Shown in pieces: positions 1-11,884 of a stretch of 64,000 bases of DNA (position 1 is its first letter; the number at the start of each line of letters is the position of its first letter). The DNA is taken from positions 372,001-436,000 of the forward strand of contig JALJCO010009116.1 in the NCBI GenBank assembly GCA_023101725.1, read 5' to 3'. The position numbers were made by a program, and so were the translations under genes. The notes under the pieces were generated by a model. That model did no database searches. It saw nothing but the letters and a program-made list of their open reading frames with translations, and had not been told where the DNA came from. This DNA comes from Atherinomorus stipes (taxonomy: Eukaryota > Chordata > Actinopteri > Atheriniformes > Atherinidae).

Positions 1-54
1 TCATTCATTCATTCATTCATTCATTCATTCATTCAGTCATTCATTCATTCATTC
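1..54. repeat. ATTC tetranucleotide microsatellite
   Basis: About 13 copies of ATTC/TCAT with one G substitution near position 37. It begins at the window edge, so its full length is unknown. Confidence 0.95.
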
Positions 55-2116
55 ACTTTCTTTTTCTGTTATGAAAAATGGACTTTGAAGAGCTTTCAGC
101 ATGTTACTGTGTTATTTCCTCATAAAAACTTAATTTAAGTCATTTTTGTCTTCATTTGTGCATATTTGAGTAGTATATATGGATATTCAGGCCAAGCTGT
201 AGCTTCCTTAACATAACTGACTGACACCGGTATACGCAACGAGGTGGCACCAATCACGAAGCGTCAAATACGCATGCACAGCATCGTAGCAAGACGCCCT
301 CTTTGTTCAACAGAAAAGAAACTAACAGCCTGCAGGAAGATTTCCTCAGAGACCAGCAGCCATCAGCTAGCAGACGTTTGCTCCAGAGTTCAGGAGAAAA
401 GCTTTTTTTGTTTGTTTTTTAAGCTCTAGAGGACGGCAAGTTGGGAAAAATGTGGTTGCATGGGAGTCTATTTGTTGTACTGAAAGAATTGACTTGCCAG
501 AAGTTGTTGGATTTTATCATTAGGAGCAGAAAAAAAAAAAAAAACACCCATCAACTTCATGAATCTCGGGCAGTAAAGTGTTTTTTTTGTTGGGGAGTAC
601 TTCTGAAACCTGACGCAGTTCCACCATAAAAACAGCACCGGCGAGTAAAAAAAAAACGTCTCTTAGCTCAATGCTAACTGTTAGCCTATGATTTGTTTGC
701 TAATTACTTACTTGTCAGGGGTCTCTGTAGTACTTCTGTGGTACTGCGTGTACTTCAAACTCCATATCAGACTCTGGGTCGAGCGCATACAGCTCCATAA
801 CAGGCTGCTCTGTTTTATCCCGTCGATCGGAGTCTGATTATTCATCAATGTTTACAAATAACATCCATGTGAGTGCCGGTGTCGGTGCTACAAACAATTC
901 TGTGACCCTTCAGAATCAGTGTCTCTTCCAGAGCGACGTCATGAAATGGGCGGAAAACATGCTGCAATTGGTCGAGAGCTTTGTGGTTCAGTACAGTCAG
1001 CCATCTTACTTCCGTGTTGGAAATTAAGCGCATAAAAACTAATATTGAACACCAAATTAGTTTCTATAGTAACGATGAGAACATATTTAGCTTATAAATG
1101 CCTGTATTTGACTTTTGGAATGTTTAAAAAGCTGATACAGCTCCTTTAAATGAAATTAGATATTTACAAAGATAGAAATTATATATATTTTTCTTTTACA
1201 GTTTCAGGTTTTTTATGCTTTATTATGTGAGACTCATGAATTCACAGTTTATTTAATAATAGATCACTAATATTCTGTATTTTTTTTAAAAACATGAAAC
1301 AAAACGGTGAATTAATACAGAAAGAAAACTGTTAAATTACAGTTTGTTTTTTAGCAGTATAGAATATTTCCTTGCCACCAGGTGGCATTTATTGGTTTAA
1401 AATGTTTATACTGTATTTATACATCTCATTCAGATTAATTCAGAGCTGAGGTAAAAACGATTCTCTATCAGACAGAAAATCTGCGTATCTGCAGCAGCCA
1501 TCCACTGGAAGGTTTAATCCCAGCTTTTCAGTCAGTATGTTACAAATCTGGGCCTAAATTCATAAATGGGATTTCTGAGGTGACAGTTAATATTGGAGAG
1601 GGGGGTGAACACAATGCGAACCTGAAGTATCAATGTGCAGACTCTATATGCGTCTCCGTGACCTGTCTGACAGCTATTCCCTCCTCGCTGCCACACAAAG
1701 CCTTTGTCACTCAGACGCTGGTGTGTGTTTGTGTGTGTGTGTTATGACAGCGACTCCCTCTGCCTCTTCAGCTAGCTTGTTATTGTGATTCACTGATTGT
1801 CTGTATACACATGTGTTCCAGTATAATTGGTGTGCGGTGTGACCCAGTGGTAACTGTGTCTGTCAGCTGGAAAGGTCTCCGTTAACAACACATGGACTGA
1901 ACGCTTAGTGAGGTTTTAACCTGCGCTCTCACACAATGAATGTCATCATATCTGTTCTCAGGGGGATGGGCCGTCACTGTTGTTTTTAATGCATTTATAC
2001 ACAGATGAAACAGAAAAACTCTCGTTTGGCCACATTGCTGACATAAAAATATAATTTCATGTACATATCTTAGGAATGATTAACAACGGTCTGCTAAATA
2101 ATAAAAGACTGCATGC

Positions 2117-2888
2117 TAGGGCTGTAGCGATACAATACACACGATTCAGGACGATATTCAGCTCATGATATGATATAAAACAATATTCAGCCAACAATAC
2201 AATTCAGCAATTTGATATAATACGATGCACTTTTCTTGCATTTTTTACAATTTTCTGAAAGGTTTAAAAGGGTAAGAGTGATTTTGATGACACCTTGTGT
2301 TATATGTACTTGAATTGAATTAATTAAACCCAAAACTGAAAATATCAACTTTACATAATGTATGTGTGTGACCTGACAGACTCTACGGCTTGCAAATTCT
2401 CGACAAAATGAATAAAAGATGTGTTGAGAAAATGGGTTCCATTTATTGAAACAGTGCAGACTGTAGCCTACAAGCCTTTGAAGTGAATAAAGTGCAGTAT
2501 TACAATGACTGGAACAATAGTGGGATTCATTTACTTAAATAACGTGGAGTTACAGACTAGCGACCTGTCCAGGGTGTACCTTCCTCTCGCCTGATAAAAG
2601 CTGAGATAGGCTCCAGCAACCCCCCGACCTTAAACTGGATAAGCGGTACAGAAAAGACAGACTGACTTGGAGTTACACATCACTTCATTGTAGCAATTAG
2701 GTTTCAAAGGCACATTAAACATCAGCAATGCTGCCAGATATCAGATGCTAGCAGGTATTAGCCAACATGTGGCTAATTATAATGTTTCTGACAACTTGGT
2801 AACTTAACCAACAACTTAAAACCAGACATATAAGCAGCTTCAAAGCAAGTCATTCTGTAGCAGCAGCAGCTGCTCCGTAGTCACAGTT
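2117..2888 (+). mobile_element. hAT-like non-autonomous element, copy 1 (interrupted)
   Basis: Starts TAGGGCTGTAGCGATACAAT. The same sequence appears reverse-complemented at about 15820-16382, with homology along roughly 650 bp of element sequence. Homology between the copies ends near 2888, exactly where the 30-bp minisatellite begins. The other terminus was not found, so the true right end may be beyond the minisatellite. Copy 1 is interrupted by a 113-bp retroposon tail (2555-2667); copy 2 shows the uninterrupted sequence. hAT assignment is inference from the TAGGGCTG end shared with elements that have 8-bp target duplications. Confidence 0.65.
2555..2667 (+). mobile_element. LINE/SINE 3' tail inserted in the element at 2117
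   Basis: Contains CGACCTGTCCAGGGTGTACC, then ATAGGCTCCAGCAACCCCC and GGATAAGCGGTACAGAAAA, the 3'-end sequence very common in teleost L2-type retroposons. It is flanked by a 10-bp direct repeat TGGAGTTACA (2545-2554 and 2668-2677). The related copy at 16000-16030 has the empty site, confirming the insertion boundaries. Confidence 0.85.
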
Positions 2889-2910
2889 CAGCCCCGCATC
2901 AGTAATGACA

Positions 2911-4110
2911 ATCTCCCGTTCCTCCACATCTGTGTTGAGAATCTCTCATTCCTCCGCATCGGTGATGAGAATCTCTCTTTCCCCGATATCCGTAATGAGA
3001 ATCTCTCATTCCTCCACATCTGTGATGAGAATCTCTCATTCCTCCGCATCTGTGATGAGAATCTCTCTTTCCCCGATATCCGTAATGAGAATCTCTCATT
3101 CCTCCACATCTGTGATGAGAATCTCTCATTCCTCCGCATCTGTGATGAGAATCTCTCTTTCCCCGATATCCGTAATGAGAATCTCTCATTCCTCCACATC
3201 TGTGATGAGAATCTCTCTTTCCCCGATATCCGTAATGAGAATCTCTCATTCCTCCACATCTGTGTTGAGAATCTCTCATTCCTCCGCATCTGTGATGAGA
3301 ATCTCTCTTTCCCCGATATCCGTAATGAGAATCTCTCATTCCTCCACATCTGTGATGAGAATCTCTCTTTCCCCGATATCCGTAATGAGAATCTCTCATT
3401 CCTCCACATCTGTGATGAGAATCTCTCATTCCTCCGCATCCGTAATGAGAATCTATCTTTCCTCCATATCCGTAATGAGAATCTCTCATTCCTCCGCATC
3501 CGTAATGAGAATCTCTCATTCCTCCACATCTGTGATGAGAATCTCTCATTCCTCCGCATCCGTAATGAGAATCTCTCATTCCTCCACATCTGTGATGAGA
3601 ATCTCTCATTCCTCCGCATCCGTAATGAGAATCTCTCATTCCTCCACATCTGTGATGAGAATCTCTCATTCCTCCACATCTGTGATGAGAATCTCTCATT
3701 CCTCCACATTGTGTTGAGAATCTCTCATTCCTCCGCATCTGTGATGAGAATCTCTCTTTCCCCGATATCCGTAATGAGAATCTCTCATTCCTCCACATCT
3801 GTGATGAGAATCTCTCTTTCCCCGATATCCGTAATGAGAATCTCTCATTCCTCCACATCTGTGATGAGAATCTCTCATTCCTCCGCATCCGTAATGAGAA
3901 TCTATCTTTCCTCCATATCCGTAATGAGAATCTCTCATTCCTCCGCATCCGTAATGAGAATCTCTCATTCCTCCACATCTGTGATGAGAATCTCTCATTC
4001 CTCCGCATCCGTAATGAGAATCTCTCATTCCTCCACATCTGTGATGAGAATCTCTTTCGTTCGCATCCGTAATGAGAATCTCTCATTCCTCCACATCCGT
4101 AATGAGAATC
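2911..4110. repeat. 30-bp minisatellite, about 40 copies, with higher-order structure
   Basis: Tandem 30-bp units around CTCATTCCTCCACATCTGTG followed by ATGAGAAT. At least five variants occur: CCACATC-TGTGATG, CCGCATC-TGTGATG, CCCGATATC-CGTAATG, CCGCATC-CGTAATG, and a rare form with ATCTATCTTTCCTCCATATC. Because the unit is a multiple of three and lacks stops, long frames stay open on both strands (about 270 codons on plus, 273 and 414 on minus). These are not genes. The last units degenerate near 4050-4130. Confidence 0.97.
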
Positions 4111-4218
4111 TCCCGGTCCTCCACATTTGTCCACAAGGAGCACCAGCTTTGCAATATTTAAGGAAGACGCAATGGTTAGATAGGACGGCCTCCCTTTCAG
4201 ACGCTGTCCATGGTGCTT

Positions 4219-4497
4219 TTTTTTTTTTTTTTTTTAAATATTTTATTTAGACTTTTTTCAATTTTTTGTTGTAAAGAAAAACAATAACACATAATATACA
4301 CATACAATACCCGACAGTCTTACAGCATTACATAGGTTTATCAAAATAAAGAAAAAAAGACAAGGGACTAAATAAAACTGTACATGTTGATCAAAATAAT
4401 ATCTGTCCCATGGCACCGTCAGGAAGACAACCACAATTACACTAAAACAAAATTAAAAAACAATATATATCAAAAGAACATAAATAACAATAATGAT

Positions 4498-4530
<33 letters not shown>

Positions 4531-4765
4531 CGCTTGAGAGGAGAATCAAAACCCTTTGTCAGTACAAAAACAATACAACAACAGCAGAAAAAAAAACCAA
4601 ATAACATAAGGCAGCCTACTTAGCAACATTCATTTGGGCCTCATCAATTAAAGCCAGAAACGGATTCCACAATTTTTCAAAAGACTTTAATGTATTCCCA
4701 TTGATGAAACGGATCTGCTCCATTCTGGAAACAAAGACCATTTCATTGAGCCATCTCTTAAAACT
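4219..4765 (-). mobile_element. 5'-truncated L1/Tx1-like LINE
   Basis: A retroposed segment inserted in minus orientation. It is flanked by a 15-bp target duplication CTGTCCATGGTGCTT (4204-4218 and 4766-4780) and has its poly(A) tail as a T run at 4219-4236. The minus-strand end of the frame (stop at 4616) reads FKRWLNEMVFVSRMEQIRF and then KSFEKLWNPFL, which resembles the extreme C terminus of fish L1-type reverse-transcriptase proteins (pattern: Trp-x-Pro-Phe near the end). About 400 bp of AT-rich 3' UTR with a 30-nt A run (4501-4530) follows. The truncation point lies within the C-terminal codons, so the copy is dead on arrival. Confidence 0.78.
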
Positions 4766-5624
4766 CTGTCCATGGTGCTTAACTGATAAACTACAGTAAC
4801 TAAAAGTCTGGACCACGGTAAACTACTGTATATGCGTCACGACTGAGGACAAATAGAGTTTAATAAATACAAAGAACCATAAAAACCTGATTCAGACACA
4901 TTTGGTTCCGGCTGATGTGAGGCTTTAGAATCTAACGAGTTCTCTGAAATGAAGCTGGCATGTTGTCTTTGTGCTGATGTTTGTTGTCCACCTTCCTCCA
5001 GCAGCTGAAAAGCGTCTGCACTGTGACTGAACTCTACTTTTCATTTAATACTTTTTCTGCTGCTAATGAGACATCAAGTTTACGACAGTCACATTTAATG
5101 CGGCATAGAAATGTAAACCTTAACTTTAACTCTTGAATAATTTAACTCTTGGATCCCTGAAGTTCAACGTTCTTCGTAACTCTTCATCTGAAACAATGTG
5201 TTCAATCAGACCGCCGTTCTTTGGCTCAGAACCAAAACTTCCTGAGTGTTCAAACATCTGCTGAGGCTAATTTAATTTAATTTACTCTGGAAAGAAGCAG
5301 GCTGGGATTGACAAGCAGTGACGCACACACACACACTCACAGATGTAAGTAATTAGCAGTAAACACAGCAGGCCGAATAAAGCTCATTTAATTAAGACCA
5401 ATTGGTGTCAATATCAGAGTAGATGAAGACAAGGCGTTTGTTGTGAAATTAATGTGAAATGATTGTTACTGGTTACGTTGTGACATGAAGATGTGCTCTA
5501 AAGGAACTATTACACAACCATTTTAAATGGTTAAACATTTAAATGGTTAAACAGCCATCACCCTAAAGAACAAGACTGACTGACTTTTATGTTCATTTAA
5601 AAAAAAAGTGAGCTTTTACAATAC

Positions 5625-5682
5625 TGAATTTCCCTTCTGGGATGAATAAAGTATTTTTCATTTCATTCATTTCATTTCATTA
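5625..5682 (+). mobile_element. LINE 3' tail with TTTCATTTCA repeats
   Basis: TTCCCTTCTGGGATGAATAA followed by AGTATTTTT and a short TTTCATTTCATTCA-type repeat, typical of the 3' end of fish non-LTR retroposons. Confidence 0.6.
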
Positions 5683-6895
5683 GTTGTTTATATAATGACG
5701 AAAAACCAGAGAGGACTAAGAAAATCCTGATTTTCTTTCGTTATAAACTGTAGAAGTTTGTCAGAAAAAAAAAAGTTTTATCTGATGTGTCAAATATCAG
5801 CCATGAAAGCTGATTTAAATATCCTGAATACCGTTTAAAAAGAAAAAAAAAGGTTAAGTAATCTTTGTCTACTGGCATCAAATTAATGTGTTTAAGAGCT
5901 AATGTCTTAAAAAAAAAAAGTAATAAATGTTATGGTACACAGCGTAAGATAAATATACTGGTTATACTGGTAAATAATACTTATTGCATTCATAAAATTT
6001 TTCAGATATGCAAAAAAGAAATGAACCTGTACCAGAAGGTTATGTAACTTATGTGTAAGTATAGTTTTGTAAATTAAAAAATAATGTTTGCTAGTCATTT
6101 TAATGCATGAAACCAGATCCACAAAATTATCATAATTATCATTATCATTAGTGATGGACAGTATGATCAATAACAGATCATTTTCTGCTTCTCATGGCCA
6201 ATACCGATATTTAAGCTGAAAATCATATAATATTCATTCTTTGTGCAAAATTAGAAAAATTCTTCTGCTTCATCCGCTGCAGATCCAGTTGTTGCTGGAG
6301 ACATTGTAATGTTGCACAGTGGGCATGGCCTTATGTTGTTCCCATACCCCGCAATGAGTGGGATTTAAAAAAAAAAAAAAAAACAGCCTCTGTTATTGAT
6401 CATTGGTAGGGACAACAGATGAAAACTTGCCTTTTAGCTAAATCTGGCATATCTAGAACCTTTTCTTGGTTTTCATATGCTCGGTCCCTGTCAAATCAAC
6501 GATCCAGAAATCAGTTTGATATTGGGCCGATATAGATATTCAGCTTCAAAACCAATATTGGTACCAGGCCGATCATCAGGTATCATTCGCTGCAATGAGT
6601 TATTAATAAGATGAATTTGTCTTGCACCTTCACGGTGGACGCTTTTTTTTTTAGCTCTACAGATTCATTGCTGGCCTCTGTAAACCTTTATCAGTGGAGG
6701 ATATTTTGAAGAGTTTTAAATGAGGGAACTGGTAAAGAGGTCTGCAGGGACCCAGTGTGGAAAACTCCCAGTGATGTATTAAAAACCCCAACTGGTCCAC
6801 CAAAAATACATCCACAGGATGTACCCCAGTTCCAGACGGAAGGGGGTCACCACATCTCCCAGTACCTCATTCATACATGCTCGTTGGTTCGTGGT

Positions 6896-7318
6896 CTGAC
6901 TAGGTAGACTTAGAGATTCAGTAGACTTGAAAACATAGTAAACTTGGAGACTCGGTAGTCTTGGTGACTCTGTAGTCTTGAAGACTTGGTGGACTTGGAG
7001 ATTCAGTAGACTTGTAGACTCAGTAGATGTGGAGACTCTGTAGACTTTCAGACTTGGAGACTCAGAGGACTTGAAGGCCCAGTGGACTTGGAGACTCAGT
7101 AGACATGATGATTCTGTAGACTTGAAAACATGGTAGACTTGGAGATTTGGTAGACTTGGAGACTCAGTAGACTAGAAAGACCCAGTAGGCTTGGAGACTT
7201 GGTAGTCTTGGAGATCTGTAGACTTGAAGACCCAGTAGTCTTGGAGACTTGATAGCCTTGAATACTCTAGTCTTGGAGACCCATTAGGAGACCCAGTAGA
7301 CTTGGAGACTTGGTGGGT
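6896..7318. repeat. Degenerate minisatellite (GTAGACTTGGAGACTCA)
   Basis: About 25 degenerate units of 15-18 bp built from AGACTTGGTAGACTTGGAG and GACTCAGTAGACTTG. It carries no coding signal. Confidence 0.9.
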
Positions 7319-7670
7319 TCAGATGTTTGCTTATCTTGCTGTTGTAAAGCACTTTGTGTTGGATCTACAGTATTTACATTTTGTGCATTCATGCAGTAAA
7401 GAATTGAATAAAATAAGAAGAATTTAATTTATTTTCTGGGCTCTAGCAGCTTTCAATGCCAGTATGTGGACAGGAAGGAGCCAGAGAGACGGGACGTTCA
7501 GTACAACGGGCCCAGTCTGGATCCTGGTCTGGCTGCATCCAGCTGTAGCTTCTCCTTATGGGGCAGCAGCTCCAGCAGTCCAGCTACATGCCGTCCCAGA
7601 CCTGTTATTTCAGTAAAGAACCACAAGAAAATGCTAAGCAGTGAAGAAAAAAAGCCAGAGAACAACTTCC

Positions 7671-7860
7671 AAAGTCAAAGTCAAACTTATTGTGAAATGT
7701 GCCCCGGGTTAGCCATACAGCACAGATGAAATTACAGTCCTCTCAAACCCACGGCACATATAATAAAATATAATAAACTATAAGATAAAAATATAAAAAT
7801 CTAGGAATCCACTTGGATAACTGAGAAATCTAAACATGAAACCTATGTTTAGATACTAAA
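7671..7860 (-). mobile_element. Retroposon 3' end, copy 1 (related to 48972-49148)
   Basis: Reads AAAGTCAAAGTCAAACTTAT, then GAAATGTGCCCC and CAGATGAAATTACAGTCC. It is a second copy of the sequence at 48972-49148. The GACTTT repeat on the minus strand looks like a retroposon tail, so the element is oriented minus. Confidence 0.75.
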
Positions 7861-8564
7861 GAAGATTACAAATTTACAAATGGGTTGACAGCAGACAATG
7901 AGAACGGTACTGGAATCCCAATGTAGTGCAGAAATTACCTCCAGTCCTGAGGTAGGTGAGACTGTGAGCGGGCCGAGTCTTTCCTTGTCTTCTTACTGGA
8001 ACAGGTCTTGCACAGCAGATACTGGATCCTCAACATGGGGAACATTAATCAGTCCTGCTGTCCAGCACCATGTGTGTGTACGGTGGTGTGCATGTGTGTG
8101 TGGAGCTCAGCTGTGAAACTGTCAGAGAGATTATGGGTGTTTTAGTTCAACAAGACACACGGGGTGTTTGACAGGTGAGGCTTGCTAATGAAGGCTTTAT
8201 GCTAACACACACACACACACGGGTGATGTCCAGCTGGTGTCAGAGCTGCAGATTTTAACTGTCTAGAGAGTTCAGTGGAAGAATATCCAAGTCAAACAGC
8301 CATGACAGACGTGATTGTTGACATTTTCACTGACAGAGAGTCACACCATGTTTGGCTATTGTACGTCCATCTCTTTTTTTTTTCTTTTTAAAGTTGTTTT
8401 TTAAATGTTCTGGAAAAAAAGTCAAAATTCTGAGATTAAAGTCAAAATGTTGAGTTTTTTTTCTCAGAATCTTGACTTTTTCAGAAATTTAAAAAAAAGA
8501 AAAAAACTCCAGGAAATTTTTTTTAATGTTCGGGGGGAAAAAAATCAGAAGTTTTTAGAAATTT

Positions 8565-8603
8565 AATATATATATATATATACTGTATGTATATATATGT
8601 ATG

Positions 8604-8644
<41 letters not shown>
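8565..8644. repeat. TA/TG microsatellite
   Basis: Alternating TA with a TATGTATGTGTA interior. It is flanked on both sides (8400-8560, 8640-8745) by repeated AAAGTCAGAATTCTGAG-like units found in many fish genomes. Confidence 0.85.
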
Positions 8645-8646
<2 letters not shown>

Positions 8647-9393
8647 GTTCTAGAAAAAAGCCAGAATTCTGAATTATTTCAGAAATTTAAAAAAATCTCC
8701 AGAAAACTGTTTTAATGTTCTAGAAAAAGTCAGAATTCTTTTTTTTTTTTTTCTCTGATTATTTTCCTGTCCTGGGCGACAGTGAAAAATAGACCTTTGT
8801 TATCGTCCATCCAGCTTTTTCTCTTGGCCTAGCTGCTGACTTATCTCCTCTTCCTCTCTTCCTATCTTCATCGGGTTTTCCATATTTTTAGCTTATCAAG
8901 CAAAAGCTTTCAGCTTGCAGCCTGGTGAGCAGCAACCTCCTGAGCCTGTAGACTCTCTGCTTCCTCTTCCTCCTTCCCGCTGCTGTGAGTAAGGACGTCG
9001 GCCCACCAGCCGGCAGCAGCTGGCAGGCTTTAAGCACACACACGGCTTCTGGATGGTGTCCAGCGTGTAATACAGACAGTAAGCCACCATGGCAGCTATT
9101 GTTAGAGTGTGTGTTCAGGTGGGCCTGGCCGTCGTCCACTTTGCTGTCACTAAGTCTCACTTTATCATATAAACTCCTGGATGGCTCCATATCCGTCAAT
9201 CTCCGCCTCGTTTTACGCCAGCCAGCAGTTTCCAGGACCTGATCTTTTGTTTCCAGGTTAGCTTGCTGTTTAATAGTGAAGCATCACGTTTCTGCCAGAG
9301 TTACTTTGCTGTTAAGAGACTTTCCTTTTGTTGTTTGTTTAGTTAAGAGGCGCAGCAGGCCCGTAAAGACAGATAAAATGACATCAAAACAGT

Positions 9394-9560
9394 GCAAAGG
9401 CACCACAAAGAGAAATAATCTGACTACAAAGAGGCACAATCACACACAGATAGGCGCACAACAACCACAAAGAGATTCAGAGCGACCACCGAGTCTCATA
9501 ACGGCCACAGAAACAAGGGAAATGAAAAAAAGAAAAACGAGAAAATAACCACAAAGACAC
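9394..9560. repeat. Degenerate CACAAAGAG minisatellite
   Basis: Units of the form ACAACCACAAAGAGATTC recur about eight times with substantial divergence. There is no coding signal. Confidence 0.7.
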
Positions 9561-9922
9561 CAACAAACAATTAGCTGGAGCCGGTAGGAGAGAGACGACA
9601 AAAAGAGGCAAAATGATGGTGTAGAAACAAACCAATAAAAGATGCAGCTGTGTCAACAACAGTCTGCTTTCTAGTTAGAGAACCCCCGGTTCATACGCCC
9701 ACGTTCTCAGATCAGGTTCACATTATCAACATGGATGTTCTAGCTCTGGAGAGACCTACCTCCAGAGTACCAGCCTCACAATTCCAGGTTTTAGTAAGGG
9801 GCAGACTCCACTGGAGAACAGTTAAGCCAGTTCCTGGTTGCCCAAAAATTATAGTTCTTCCTTCATCCGCTAGGAGCTGCAAAACAGAGCAAATGCCCAT
9901 AGACTTCCATGTTAGAAAGACC

Positions 9923-10512
9923 AACTTCACAGCAGAAATAAACATGTTTACAGCAGAAATAAACATGCTTACAGCAAAAATAAATGTTAACAGCAGAAAT
10001 AAACATGTTTACAGCAGAAATAGACATGCTTACAGCAAAAATAAACATGTTTACAGCAGAAATAAACATGCTTACAGCAAAAATAAATATTAACAACAGA
10101 AATAAACATGTTTACAGCAGAAATAAACATGCTTAAAAAAAAAAAAAAAATAACAAAAAGAAAAAAGATTACAGCAGAAATAAACATGCTTACAGCAAAA
10201 ATAAATATTAACAACAGAAATAAACATGTTTACAGCAGAAATAAACATGCCTACAGCAGAAATAAAGATATGTGAAGCAGAAATAAGCATGTTTACAGCA
10301 GAAAAAACATGCTTACAGCAAAAACAAACATGTTTACTGCGGAAATAAATATGCTTACAGCAGAAATAAAGATTTTTGCAGCAAAAATAAACATGTTTAC
10401 AGCAGAAATAAACATGCTTACAGCAGAAATAAAGATATTTGCAGCAGAAATAAACATGTTTACAGCAGAAATAAACATGTTTACTGCAGAAATAAACATG
10501 CTTACAGCATTA
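9923..10512. repeat. 21-bp minisatellite, about 26 copies
   Basis: Tandem units around ACAGCAGAAATAAACATGTT with variants ending GCTT or containing AAAATAAATATT. An A-rich interruption (about 10134-10168) splits it into two blocks. The 21-bp period keeps short frames open on both strands (MFISAVN on minus, INMFTAE on plus), which are not genes. Confidence 0.95.
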
Positions 10513-10526
10513 TCCTTAATGATAGG

Positions 10527-10586
10527 GGGGGGGAGGGGGGGGGAGGGGGAGGGATGATAATAATGATGATGATGATGATGATAATC
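10527..10586. repeat. Poly-G tract plus GAT microsatellite
   Basis: A GGGGGGGGGGAGGGGGGGGG-like run (10527-10552), then about eight GAT/AAT triplets. Such G runs can form quadruplexes and are error-prone in assemblies. Confidence 0.85.
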
Positions 10587-11884
10587 GTGCAGAAGAAAGG
10601 ACCGTTTCACCATCTGTTATATTTATATTCTACAGTCTAGATGAGATGTGGGAATTATTGCATTCTGTTTTTATTTACATTTGACAGAGCAATCACACCT
10701 GGGGTCACACTCATTCAGGGGTTGATGCATCTGTCTGGATCATTTCTTTCTGTTAGAATCTCTTATTTCCTAATAATTTCCCAGGACCTTCTTGAATTGT
10801 CTCTGTTTCTATTGACGCTGTCCAAGTTGCAGGCGTATCTGTCCAAGCAGACTTCAGGCTGCATGAGAGATGCAACCAGCACAGGCTCCCAGTCCATCAC
10901 AGGACTGAATAAAGGGCGCTTGAACTCATGCCCAAGGCCATTTTAGTAGGAAAAATCTGATCTTTGGTCTGTGGGAGGAAAGTCGTGCAAAACAGGCAAA
11001 TCAAATCCACTCAGACAGGAAGAAATGTCACAAAGAGAAGCCGCTGTCAAGGTTTATAGCTGGAATCCTCCTGGATTTGCTTCAGGAAATGACCTATATG
11101 GATATATTTGGCATATGGCTGCAGAGACACATCATATTTTCAGATAATTGAACTAAACTGCTGTGATGTGACCAAAGAATAGCTTGGCTGACTAACATTG
11201 TTTGAATCAATACAAAGTTTATTATCCTTCCCAGAGATATATCCACAAATGTAAGCAGAACTAATTTATTGTAAACCACTAAAAGCAAGCAGTGGTGTTC
11301 AGAAGGGACGGAGTGAGCACCGGCTTCACGCTGGAGATGAAATACGAGGGAAAAGTGAGTGAGAGGCAGTGAAGAGAGTAAAAGAGAGTGGAGATGGAGG
11401 GGGGAGCTGACAGAGAGTGATAGCATCAAACTGCAGGACGAAGCGGACAAGGGCACCAAGAATGTGTGTGTGTTGGTGTGTGTTGGTGTGACCAGTGGAA
11501 GTGAATACAGATAGAGCTGTCAGGATGGTGATTTACTGATAGAGAGAGAGAAAGGGGGGTGGAGGGGAATCAATAAGAAGGAAACCACATAGGAAAAAAG
11601 AAAGAGAAGAATGAATGAGAGATGGAGGGAAGGATGGAAAACCAGGAGGATGGAGGGAAGGAAAGGTGGTGAGGAAGGAGGAAGTGATGGTCGGACTAAA
11701 GGACGCTGCATGGACTGTGTTACTGAGTACAGCTGAGCTAGCATGTTTTTACAAGAGGCTGTGTGTGGGTGGTGGTGGTGAGGGGGGGATTTACATCCAT
11801 AGTCTTGCTGTTTGTTTAATATTACCTTTTACTCTGGCTGGATATAGTGTCATTGTTTACTTTTACAGCAAGAAATCGTCTGTT

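Noticed and set aside
845..1033. A 62-codon minus-strand frame (MRLISNTEVRW...)
   Set aside because: It is short, has no recognised family, and lies in unassigned, possibly repeat-derived DNA (200-1060).
2911..4110. CRISPR-like array of about 30-bp repeats
   Set aside because: Units are directly adjacent without unique spacers, and the setting is a vertebrate intron.
2888..4143. Long open frames (up to 414 codons) on both strands
   Set aside because: They lie wholly in a stop-free 30-bp repeat. Being open on both strands with a purely repetitive product indicates a minisatellite, not a protein gene.
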